32,446 nucleotides of DNA, taken from NCBI GenBank assembly GCA_902794155.1, contig CADBGN010000028.1, positions 1-32,446 on the forward strand. The letters run 5' to 3'. This DNA comes from an uncultured Bacteroidia bacterium. Lineage in GTDB: Bacteria > Bacteroidota > Bacteroidia > Bacteroidales > F082. A program made the translations under genes and the position numbers. Positions 6,222 to 13,234 of the stretch are shown one piece after another. Positions within the stretch are counted from its first letter, which is position 1. Each line of letters starts with the position of its first letter. Below the pieces are notes generated by a model, which saw only the letters and a list, made by a program, of their open reading frames with translations, had not been told where the DNA came from and did not search any database.

Positions 6222-9200
6222 GGTGACCGAAGGCGACCGTGGCGGCCTCAATTTCCGTTATGTCCTTGTGAAGGAAAACGCTTTCAGAACTTCGGACGAT
6301 CATATTTCCGTGCCTTTCGACAATTATGATTTGGACGTGAAATTGGCCACCGTGCGCGACAAACTCAGTCCCGGAGCCGAGGAAACTTGGGAAGTGACCG
6401 TCAGCGACTACAAGAAAAAGCCTTTGGAAGCTGCTTTGCTGGCAGGAATGTATGATGCCTCGTTGGATGAATTTGCCCGCAATTACTGGAGTTTCAGTAT
6501 GTCGCCTTGGGGCCCACGCAGTTACAGATTTTCCACCTGTGCGCACGACTTCACCTCGTCCAACACCAGTTTGGAATATTTCTATTTCGTCGAACTCTTC
6601 AACTTCAGCCTGCCTTCCGATGCGCCTTTCTTTGATTTCGGCTATGGATTTGGAATGCGCCGTTATAGAAAAGGTGGGCGTGTGCTTTATGATTATGTTG
6701 AGGAATCAGTACCTATGATGGCTGGTGCAGTGATGGAAAAATCCTCTAATACAGTGGATTACGAAATCCCAATGGTGGCACAAAACGCTGCGGATGAAGA
6801 AATGGTTGAAATAAAGAAACAAGAAGGTTCCTATCCTTATGAATCAGGAGGCCAAAACGAAAAAACCGAAGAACCTGTCGAGCCAACCCTCCGCGAGAAC
6901 TTTAACGAGACGGCCTTCTTCTTCCCGCAACTGCGCACCAACAATGATGGCAGCGCGACCTTCAGCTTCACCATGCCCGACGCCCTCACGCGCTGGCGCC
7001 TGATGCTGATGGCCTACACCAAGGACCGCAAGACGGGCAGCAAGGACTACACCTTCACCTCCTCGAAACCCGTGATGATCATGGCCGACATGCCGCGCTA
7101 TATGTACGACAACGACGAGCTGTGGTTCGTGGCCAACGTCATCAACACGGGCGACGAGCCTGTCACGCCCAAGGCGAAACTCGAAATCTTTGATGCGGGC
7201 ACGATGAAACCTGTGAATTTGATAATAAATGACGGCCCTTCGACCCTTCGACAAGCTCAGGGCTCAGGGACCTGCACCATCCCGATGGAGACCATTCAAC
7301 CCGGTCGTAGCAAGGAAGTGCGCTGGAAGGTGAAGGGACAATATGATTTGAGTCTTTTGGCCTTCCGCTTCACGGCCTACGCGGGACAGTTCAGTGATGC
7401 CGAGCAGCACCTCCTGCCCGTGCTGAGCAGCGAAATCTTCATGACGCAGACCCTGCCCATCACCGTGAAGGCCGAGACCGAGAAGACCTTCGACGTTCCC
7501 CTTGGCAGCCTCATTGCGGGCGAAGACCCGCAATCTCTGCCAAGGGACATCCATAATCACGAGCGCGACTACAGCCTGACGCTCAACTTCAGCACCAACC
7601 CCGTGTGGTATGCCGTGCAGGCCCTGCCTTACCTGGCCAATGTCAGCACCGACCGCGCCGAGACCGCCTTCTATGTGTTCTACGCCAACACGCTCTCGTC
7701 CTACATCGCCGACCACATCCCGAACCTCTTGAACTACATCAAGAAATGGCAAATCGAGACACCCGATGCCTTGCTCTCGCAACTCGAGAAGGACCAAGAC
7801 CTTAAGGCCATCATGCTGCAAGAAACGCCGTGGGTGCTCGAGGCCAAGAGCGAGACGGAACAACGCAGCCGCATCGCCACGCTCTTTGAGATCAACACCA
7901 TTCGTAACCAACAGACCAACGCTTTGAAGCTCATCCAGCAAAAGCAGAAGTACAACGGCGGCTGGTCGTGGATGGACGGTATGCCCGAAAGTCCCTACAT
8001 CAGCACCTATATTTTGAGTGGCTTTGGCAAGTTGCAGAAGATGGGTGCTTGGAGTTCGCTGAGCAAGGCCGACCAAAACACCGCCCAAAGCATCTGCGAC
8101 AAGGCTGTGCGCTACCTTGAATATGAGGTGGCAGAGACCTACCTGTATATGAAGGCCCACAGCAAAGGCAAGGATTGGCCTATCGGCTCCAGCACCTTGA
8201 ATGAGCTCTATGCCTTGAGTTTCTTCAAGGAGCAGAATTCTGACAGGGACTTCGCCAAAGCCAAGGATTATTACCTTAAGAGCCTCGATAAGGAGTGGAC
8301 TTCGTTCAACTTCAACCAACGTTCGAAGGGTGCTTTGGTGCTCAACCGCAACGGTAATGAAAAGACCGCCAAGCTGATGATCCAGAGTTTCAAGGAAACC
8401 GCTCAAAAGAACGAGCAAATCGGCATGTACTGGCCGAAGAAATACTTCTCGTTTGAGTCGCACATTGCCACCCACGCCAACATCATGGCTGCCTTCGCTG
8501 AAATCGACCAAGACCAGGAAATGATCGACCAATTGCGCGTATGGCTGCTCACCCAAAAGCAGACCACAATGTGGGAAAACTCCGCCTCCACCGCCGATGC
8601 CATCTATGCCCTACTCATGCGTGGCAGCGACTGGTTCGAGGAAGGCAAGGAAGTCACCCTGCGCTTCGGCAACACGCCCATCAGCACTGAGGGTGGCGTG
8701 GCCGGCACGGGCTTCATCCAACGCCGTTGGAACGCCAACGAGGTGACCGAGGACATGCGCCAACTCAATGTCAACAACCCGACCAATCACTTGGTCTGGG
8801 GCGGATTGTTCCGTCAGTATTTCGTTCCGATTGACGAGGTGAAGAGCGACGAGTCGGGCTTCACCATCAAGCGTGAGCTGTTTGTGGAGACGGTGACGGA
8901 TAAGGGTAAGAAGTTGGTACCTGTGGAATCTAAGGTCCCTGAGCCTGTCGAAGGGCCGACATTAAAGGTAGGTGATAAGCTCACCGTGAAGATCACCTTC
9001 ACCAACCAGCAAGACATGAGTTTCGTCTTCGTCAAGGACCTCCGTGCCGCCGGTTTCGAACCGATAGAGCAGGTCTCGCACTACGAGTACAACGACCAGA
9101 TGAGCTACTACCAGAGCAACACCGACACCGACATGGAATTCTTCATTGAGTTCTTGCCCAAGGGCACACACCAGCTGGAGTACAGCATGTTCGTCACTAA

Positions 9201-9300
9201 GGAGGGCTACCTCAACAACGGCTACGCCTTGATCCAGTGCCAGTATGCGCCGGAGTTCAGTGCGTATTCTGATGGGATGCGGGTGAAGGTAGGCGAGTAA
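6172..9300 (+). CDS. Alpha-2-macroglobulin family protein, C-terminal portion (frameshifted)
   Basis: C-terminal half of the same gene, in the +1 frame relative to the first half. Family-like sequence begins near 6150 (LLHGDEIRMDKKITV). The frame is open from 6016, but 6016-6145 is a shadow. I list the first ATG inside the family-like part. The alpha-2-macroglobulin domain (FPQLRTNNDGSATFSF, then MPDALTRWR), the YAVQALPYL region and GGWSWMDG of the alpha-toroid domain are all clear. Where thioester-bearing relatives have CxEQ, this protein reads RAET (7654-7665), so no thioester can form. Three palindromic repeats are inserted in frame (7234-7272, 7500-7545, 8934-8957). Selection evidently kept the frame through those insertions, so the upstream frame break may be recent or artefactual. 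Confidence 0.85.
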   Translation: MDKKITVSNAVQNFTYKVTEGDRGGLNFRYVLVKENAFRTSDDHISVPFDNYDLDVKLATVRDKLSPGAEETWEVTVSDYKKKPLEAALLAGMYDASLDEFARNYWSFSMSPWGPRSYRFSTCAHDFTSSNTSLEYFYFVELFNFSLPSDAPFFDFGYGFGMRRYRKGGRVLYDYVEESVPMMAGAVMEKSSNTVDYEIPMVAQNAADEEMVEIKKQEGSYPYESGGQNEKTEEPVEPTLRENFNETAFFFPQLRTNNDGSATFSFTMPDALTRWRLMLMAYTKDRKTGSKDYTFTSSKPVMIMADMPRYMYDNDELWFVANVINTGDEPVTPKAKLEIFDAGTMKPVNLIINDGPSTLRQAQGSGTCTIPMETIQPGRSKEVRWKVKGQYDLSLLAFRFTAYAGQFSDAEQHLLPVLSSEIFMTQTLPITVKAETEKTFDVPLGSLIAGEDPQSLPRDIHNHERDYSLTLNFSTNPVWYAVQALPYLANVSTDRAETAFYVFYANTLSSYIADHIPNLLNYIKKWQIETPDALLSQLEKDQDLKAIMLQETPWVLEAKSETEQRSRIATLFEINTIRNQQTNALKLIQQKQKYNGGWSWMDGMPESPYISTYILSGFGKLQKMGAWSSLSKADQNTAQSICDKAVRYLEYEVAETYLYMKAHSKGKDWPIGSSTLNELYALSFFKEQNSDRDFAKAKDYYLKSLDKEWTSFNFNQRSKGALVLNRNGNEKTAKLMIQSFKETAQKNEQIGMYWPKKYFSFESHIATHANIMAAFAEIDQDQEMIDQLRVWLLTQKQTTMWENSASTADAIYALLMRGSDWFEEGKEVTLRFGNTPISTEGGVAGTGFIQRRWNANEVTEDMRQLNVNNPTNHLVWGGLFRQYFVPIDEVKSDESGFTIKRELFVETVTDKGKKLVPVESKVPEPVEGPTLKVGDKLTVKITFTNQQDMSFVFVKDLRAAGFEPIEQVSHYEYNDQMSYYQSNTDTDMEFFIEFLPKGTHQLEYSMFVTKEGYLNNGYALIQCQYAPEFSAYSDGMRVKVGE
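7234..7272. repeat. In-frame palindromic repeat, family B, copy 1
   Basis: Begins GGCCCTTCGAC and ends AGCTCAGGG plus CTCAGGGACC, with an internal duplication of CCTTCGAC. It is translated as GPSTLRQAQGSGT without interrupting the frame. It shares arms with the elements at 8934 (opposite orientation) and 28115. Confidence 0.8.
7500..7545. repeat. In-frame palindromic repeat related to the three-hairpin element
   Basis: Outer arms CCTTGGCAG (7500-7508) and CTGCCAAGG (7537-7545) are perfectly complementary. Inside them ATTGCGGG (7513-7520) pairs with CCCGCAAT (7527-7534). The core CTCATTGCGGGC, then GACCCGCAATCTC, differs from the intergenic elements by only a few bases. It is translated in frame as roughly GSLIAGEDPQSLP. 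Confidence 0.75.
8934..8957. repeat. In-frame palindromic repeat, family B, copy 2
   Basis: Reads GGTCCCTGAGC, then CTGTCGAAGGGCC. This is the reverse orientation of the copies at 7234 and 28115. It is translated in frame as VPEPVEGP. Confidence 0.8.
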
Positions 9301-9341
9301 GGGGTGTGTCGGAGACACGCTACATCACCGTAGTGAGACTC

Positions 9342-9437
9342 AAAGCCCTCATCGCGGGCAAGGACCCGCGATCTCCTAAGCGAAAGGGATCCCCAATGCG
9401 TAGGAGATCGCGGATGTTCCTCCGCGATGAGGGCTTT
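9342..9437. repeat. Three-hairpin palindromic element, copy 2
   Basis: Outer arms AAAGCCCTCATCGCGG (9342-9357) and CCGCGATGAGGGCTTT (9422-9437) are perfectly complementary over 16 bp. Inside them CGCGATCTCCTA pairs with TAGGAGATCGCG (up to 9412), and CGCGGA (9409-9414) pairs with TCCGCG (9421-9426). The hairpins share bases, so alternative folds compete. It lies between the convergent macroglobulin and nuclease-like genes, where it could end transcripts from both sides. The first half (CTCATCGCGGGC to AAGCGAAAGGG) is nearly identical to copy 1, while the second half differs. Confidence 0.8.
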
Positions 9438-9446
9438 TGGGTGGGT

Positions 9447-10745
9447 TTAGTCGACAACCAGCTTCACCGTCTGTCCCCAACCTCCATCATGCTTGATGCG
9501 CAGCAGATAAAACCCCTTCGTCAATCCTTGCAGCCCCAACTCATGCTGCTGCATTCCCTCGCCAAAAGCAACGGCATCGCGTTGCAGCAACTGCCCTTGC
9601 AGTGAGTACAGCTCAAACTGCACCTGCCCCTGTGAGGGGTTGAAGAAGCTCACGACAGCTTTGTCGGAGGCCGGGTTGGGCGCTACGCTGGCATAGAGGC
9701 TTTGTGCCTCGTTGTCTTCCACCCCAAGATGTACGTCTACGGCGATCTTCATCGTCACGGGGAGGTGGTCGGAGCCGTCGAAGAGGGCCTCGGCGACAGC
9801 GGTAGGCACCGCAGTGTTGCTGCCTTGGTTGACGCTTTGGTTGTAATGGCGACCGTCGTTGCCCACAGCGTGGTAGGAGTTGTTCACATAGCGCATGTGG
9901 TTATAAGAGAACTTGATTTCGTCGGCCATAAGGATGAAGTCGAAGCGGTCGTCCAAGCCACCGGCCGAGAAGCATTCATCAGAGTAGCTGCGGGTTGACT
10001 GGGTGTGGTAGGCGGCAAACTGGCCGTTGCAGTTCCATTCGCCCACGCCTGCCGAACCTAAAGGGTCAATGAAGAGGACCTCAGGGTTGCTATAAGTCTG
10101 GGTGAGCAGGCGGTAGCCGCTCTCGGAAGCGCCATACATGTTAAAGTCGCCCATAATCAAGGCGTTGTCGTGGGGATAATGCTGATTGAGGTAGTCCATG
10201 GCGGTCTGTATTTGGGCGCGACGCGAGGCTTCAAAGCCTTGTCCCGCCTTGAGGTGGGCCACGATGCAGATCAGTTTGACGGTGTCACCGGCAGCCAGGC
10301 TCTTGGTCTTCAAGTACAGCTCGTAGACGTCGGTGTCGCGTGGGTTGGTGCGCAAGGCGATGTGCTTTTTTAGTCCCAACTTGCGCGAGTCATAAAAGAT
10401 ATGGTTGATGATGTTCTCTCCAGCGTAGTTGATGATGTTGTCCGATTGCCAATAGTTGGCTCCGTTGATGTTGAGGTTGTGTCGGAGGAAGTTGTTTTGC
10501 AAGGCGGCCGTGGCGCCAAATTCACAGACGGTGAAGATGTCGGGTTTCACGTAATCCACGATGGTGCGTATGCATTCGTCCTTGCGTTGGGTGTTGTTGT
10601 TGGTCTCATAGCAGTCGGCAAAGCCGCTGTTGTAGTTGCCATAATACAACAAGTTGTACTGCATCACGGTGAGGGTGTCCTGTGCCCATGATGGCAACGC
10701 TATCCAAAACAAAAATAGGAATATGAAAAGGCTTTTGTACTTCAT
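9447..10745 (-). CDS. Secreted endonuclease/exonuclease/phosphatase family protein with T9SS sorting domain
   Basis: A 432-residue exported protein. A signal peptide (residues 1-21, ending PSWA) is followed by an endonuclease/exonuclease/phosphatase fold. Visible active-site elements are MQYNLL near residue 28, CEFG at 74-77, the GDFN motif at 199-202 and SDH at 325-327. These are metal-dependent phosphodiester hydrolysis motifs. The substrate could be nucleic acid or another phosphodiester, and the sequence does not decide. Residues from about 350 form a T9SS type A sorting domain, starting APNPASD and ending GFYLLRI...VKLVVD. The protein is therefore probably secreted across the outer membrane and surface-attached or released. 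The ATG at 10745 is chosen over an in-frame TTG two codons upstream. Confidence 0.88.
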   Translation of the reverse strand: MKYKSLFIFLFLFWIALPSWAQDTLTVMQYNLLYYGNYNSGFADCYETNNNTQRKDECIRTIVDYVKPDIFTVCEFGATAALQNNFLRHNLNINGANYWQSDNIINYAGENIINHIFYDSRKLGLKKHIALRTNPRDTDVYELYLKTKSLAAGDTVKLICIVAHLKAGQGFEASRRAQIQTAMDYLNQHYPHDNALIMGDFNMYGASESGYRLLTQTYSNPEVLFIDPLGSAGVGEWNCNGQFAAYHTQSTRSYSDECFSAGGLDDRFDFILMADEIKFSYNHMRYVNNSYHAVGNDGRHYNQSVNQGSNTAVPTAVAEALFDGSDHLPVTMKIAVDVHLGVEDNEAQSLYASVAPNPASDKAVVSFFNPSQGQVQFELYSLQGQLLQRDAVAFGEGMQQHELGLQGLTKGFYLLRIKHDGGWGQTVKLVVD

Positions 10746-10765
10746 TTTCAAAGATATTTATGCAG

Positions 10766-10773
10766 CAAAAATA
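10766..10773 (-). promoter_or_regulatory. Probable promoter of the secreted nuclease-like gene (-7 element)
   Basis: The minus strand reads TATTTTTG, an exact TAnnTTTG match 20 nt upstream of the ATG at 10745. It lies back-to-back with the plus-strand promoter at 10780-10811. Confidence 0.55.
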
Positions 10774-10779
10774 GAAAAA

Positions 10780-10811
10780 TTGGCGCGATATTTGAATAAA
10801 TCCTATCTTTG
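10780..10811 (+). promoter_or_regulatory. Probable promoter of the first lipoprotein gene
   Basis: TTG at 10780-10782 and TATCTTTG at 10804-10811, separated by 21 nt, match the Bacteroidetes -33/-7 pattern. Transcription would begin near 10817, giving a very short leader before the ATG at 10826. Confidence 0.65.
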
Positions 10812-10825
10812 CACCGAATTTTACG

Positions 10826-11308
10826 ATGGGAATAAAGATAAGAATCGGTATATTTGCATTGGCCGTCTTGGTATTGTTGGCTGCAACATCTTGCCAAAAG
10901 CAGGAGAAATATGCTGCTTCACCTTTGATTGGTCATTGGGGTTGCGAGCAATACATTAGTTGCCGAACCGACAGCACGGGCTATGAGAAGTGGGACACGC
11001 TGCAATATGAAGTGGGCTTGGGTCGAGGCTATGAGGTTTATTTCTATGCCGATGGTTCAGGCAAGCTTTTGCTTAACGACAGTCCGGCTTTGATCAAGAG
11101 GTTCAACTGCGACTTTGACTTTGATTCAATTAGTCGTACACTTACCATTTACAACACCTCTTGGATCATTACCATGTTCTCGGATGCGACCAGTGCCGAC
11201 ATGGTCATTGAGGAGTTGACGGACAACCATATTTGGGCTTCGTGGACCAACTATTTTTCTGAACCCGTACCTTTCTTTGAACGCTTTTATTTGGAACGAA
11301 TCGAATAA
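10826..11308 (+). CDS. Small lipoprotein, lipocalin-like
   Basis: A 160-residue protein with a lipoprotein signal peptide. The hydrophobic run ends LLAATSC, so Cys23 is the likely lipidated residue. The mature part begins QKQEKYAASPLIGHWGCEQY. The GHWGCE motif followed by beta-strand-rich sequence resembles the lipocalin-like small lipoproteins common in Bacteroidales, but no specific function is recognised. It probably forms an operon with the next gene, 18 bp downstream. That gene encodes a related lipoprotein with a matching GTWGVEKIEYY segment and a similar ending (FYLERIE versus AYLKRIS), so the two look like a diverged tandem duplication. Confidence 0.75.
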   Translation: MGIKIRIGIFALAVLVLLAATSCQKQEKYAASPLIGHWGCEQYISCRTDSTGYEKWDTLQYEVGLGRGYEVYFYADGSGKLLLNDSPALIKRFNCDFDFDSISRTLTIYNTSWIITMFSDATSADMVIEELTDNHIWASWTNYFSEPVPFFERFYLERIE

Positions 11309-11326
11309 CACTTAAACAATAAAAAA

Positions 11327-11905
11327 ATGAAGAAATTAGCTTTAATGATGACATTGGCCATTGCGGCAATGCTGTTCACCTCTTGCAAGAAAGTGGACTA
11401 CAAGAGTTTCGTCGGCACTTGGGGTGTCGAAAAGATTGAGTACTACAACATCGACTATGCGGGCAATCCGATTGCATCCTCTATGGAATCACATTCTTTT
11501 GATGCTAACGACCCCGACAATAGTATTCAATTGATTTTCAAAGAAGATAAAACCGGTGAAATGCGCGATAGCGCCCGAGACACTCTTTGGATTGAAAATG
11601 AAGAAGGGGAATATGTCGACTATATCTATTGCCCTGATACCGTGTTGGTGTATCCGTTTGTTTTTTCGTATGACAATAGTGATCACGCACTCTACATGAA
11701 CATAGACTATGGTGAATACATGCGTACTTTCAGAATGGTTATCTATGATATGACAAATAACTCTTTCACCTATGAAAACGAATACGATAAGGACTTTATT
11801 GAGAGAGCTTATTTGAAACGTATCAGCAAGACGGCTACCAAGTCGCCAAGTCGCCAAGCCGTGACGCGTCCGCATAAGCCAGGTTCGTTATTGGGTGGCA
11901 GATAA
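11327..11905 (+). CDS. Small lipoprotein, paralogue of the preceding gene
   Basis: A 192-residue protein with a lipoprotein signal peptide (LFTSC, Cys20), followed by GTWGVEKIEYY, an acidic middle section and beta-strand-like sequence to ERAYLKRIS. It resembles the preceding gene at both ends of the mature domain. The last 26 residues (from about KTATKSPSRQ) are basic, low in complexity and have no counterpart in the paralogue. They are encoded by a repeat with AAGTCGCC in tandem inside ACGGCT/AGCCGT arms, which suggests the reading frame was extended by a repeat insertion. A strong terminator follows 8 bp after the stop. Function unknown. Confidence 0.72.
   Translation: MKKLALMMTLAIAAMLFTSCKKVDYKSFVGTWGVEKIEYYNIDYAGNPIASSMESHSFDANDPDNSIQLIFKEDKTGEMRDSARDTLWIENEEGEYVDYIYCPDTVLVYPFVFSYDNSDHALYMNIDYGEYMRTFRMVIYDMTNNSFTYENEYDKDFIERAYLKRISKTATKSPSRQAVTRPHKPGSLLGGR
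11831..11862. repeat. Palindromic and tandem repeat inside a lipoprotein gene end
   Basis: ACGGCT (11831-11836) pairs with AGCCGT (11857-11862) and flanks two copies of AAGTCGCC. It encodes part of the extra basic tail of the second lipoprotein. The match is short, so this is weaker than the other repeats. Confidence 0.5.
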
Positions 11906-11912
11906 TAAAAAA

Positions 11913-11940
11913 ACGACCGTGATTCACGGTCGTTTTTTTT
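11913..11940. terminator. Bidirectional intrinsic terminator
   Basis: A 9-bp perfect stem, ACGACCGTG (11913-11921) with CACGGTCGT (11925-11933), encloses the 3-nt loop ATT. An A tract precedes it and eight T residues follow. It serves the lipoprotein pair on the plus strand. Because of the A tract it also serves rlmI on the minus strand, whose stop codon abuts it. Confidence 0.9.
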
Positions 11941-13144
11941 ATTCTACAATTAGCATTAATCCTTTCAGATACGCCCCTTCGGGGTGGAAGATATTAATGG
12001 GATGATCAGCGGGCTGTGAAAGCTGTTCGACAATCCTTACATTACGTTTGGCCTCAATCGCAGCAGCGGTGACGATGCTCTGGAAGGTGGCCTTGTCGAC
12101 GGCTTGCGAACAACTGAAGGTGAACAATAGCCCGCCCTTGGCGATGCGCTTGATGGCCTCGGCGTTGATGTATTTGTAACCACCCAAGCCGCGATGCCTG
12201 TCCTGATGCCGCTTGGCAAACGCCGGCGGGTCGAGGATGATGAGGTCGAAGGCGCCCTCGCGCATCTGCGTTACGTATTCTTTCATGTCGGCCACGTGGC
12301 AGGCGTTCTCCTCTTTCGAGTAGCCGTTCAGCTCGAGGTTGGCCTCGGCCATGGCGATGGCTTTTTTAGAGGCGTCGACAGTAATGGCTCTGCGGGCCCC
12401 TCCTTTAAGTGCTGTGACGGAGAACCCTCCCGTGTAACCAAAGGCATTGAGCACGGTTCTGCCTTGTGCAAAACGTCGTACCAACTCACGGTTTTCGCGC
12501 TGGTCTAAGAAGAAGCCCGTTTTCTGTCCTTCTTCCCAGTTGGGCAGGAAACGGCTGTCGTTTTCTAGAATTACTTCGTCCATTTTGCCACCGAAGAGAT
12601 AGCCATCTTCCAAGGTGGCGTCTTCCTTGCCCATGCGTTGCATGGCTTCGGCGCTTTTGTTATAGATGGCCTGCACGCCTAGGTCGGGTATGAGTTTGAG
12701 AGCACGGACAATTTCATGCAAGTGGAGAGCCATGCCTTCGGTTTGGGCCTGTACCACGGCGGTGTGACCATAAATATCAACGATGAGGCCAGCCAAATTG
12801 TCGCCTTCTGAGTGGACGAGACGAAAACAGTTGGTGAAGGGTGAGTCGGTGAGTCCCATGGTCTTGCGCACTTCAAAGGCTTGTTTGAGACGGTCAAGGA
12901 AAAACCATTCGTCAATTTTTTGGTTCTCGAAGCTGAGCATTTTCACAGCGATACTGTCCGACTCACAGAGGCCGGTGCCGAGGATATGGCCGTCGTAGTC
13001 GGTCACGGTCACAGTGTCGCCCGCCTGTAGGCCTTTGGCAGCATCGTGGATGGCGCCCGAGAACACCCAAGGATGAAAGCGGCGCAAAGCTTCCTCTTTG
13101 CCAGGGTTAAGCCTTACGACAGGGTAAAGTGGCGTTTGTTCCAT
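11939..13144 (-). CDS. rlmI: 23S rRNA (cytosine-C5) methyltransferase, RlmI-like
   Basis: SAM-dependent methyltransferase that by homology methylates a cytosine of 23S rRNA (C1962 in E. coli). An N-terminal PUA-like RNA-binding region (residues 8-75, with HPWVFSGAI) precedes the catalytic domain. GQKTGFFLDQR is at 207-217, the SAM-binding FGYTGGFS at 235-242, DPPAF at 305-309, and the SCS catalytic cysteine motif at 344-346. Length is 401 aa, close to the usual 390-400. The ATG at 13144-13142 is chosen because a -7 element (13163-13170) lies just upstream; an in-frame TTG further upstream would overlap the promoter. The gene is divergent from adenine deaminase. Confidence 0.93.
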   Translation of the reverse strand: MEQTPLYPVVRLNPGKEEALRRFHPWVFSGAIHDAAKGLQAGDTVTVTDYDGHILGTGLCESDSIAVKMLSFENQKIDEWFFLDRLKQAFEVRKTMGLTDSPFTNCFRLVHSEGDNLAGLIVDIYGHTAVVQAQTEGMALHLHEIVRALKLIPDLGVQAIYNKSAEAMQRMGKEDATLEDGYLFGGKMDEVILENDSRFLPNWEEGQKTGFFLDQRENRELVRRFAQGRTVLNAFGYTGGFSVTALKGGARRAITVDASKKAIAMAEANLELNGYSKEENACHVADMKEYVTQMREGAFDLIILDPPAFAKRHQDRHRGLGGYKYINAEAIKRIAKGGLLFTFSCSQAVDKATFQSIVTAAAIEAKRNVRIVEQLSQPADHPINIFHPEGAYLKGLMLIVE

Positions 13145-13162
13145 ATTGTTCGGATTTTGATG

Positions 13163-13170
13163 CAAAGATA
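13163..13170 (-). promoter_or_regulatory. Probable rlmI promoter (-7 element)
   Basis: The minus strand reads TATCTTTG, an exact consensus match 19 nt upstream of the ATG at 13144. Confidence 0.6.
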
Positions 13171-13204
13171 GGTTTTTTCTTTTTACGATATGAAACCGAT
13201 TCCG

Positions 13205-13212
13205 TAACTTTG
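13205..13212 (+). promoter_or_regulatory. Probable adenine deaminase promoter (-7 element)
   Basis: TAACTTTG matches TAnnTTTG and lies 22 nt before the ATG at 13235. No clear -33 TTG is visible. Confidence 0.55.
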
Positions 13213-13234
13213 CGCCAAAATTGAAACCATTTCT

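Noticed and set aside
7264-8556. Long open frame of 430 codons on the minus strand inside the macroglobulin gene
   Set aside because: It is the antisense shadow of a clearly conserved plus-strand protein, has no recognisable motif and no promoter.
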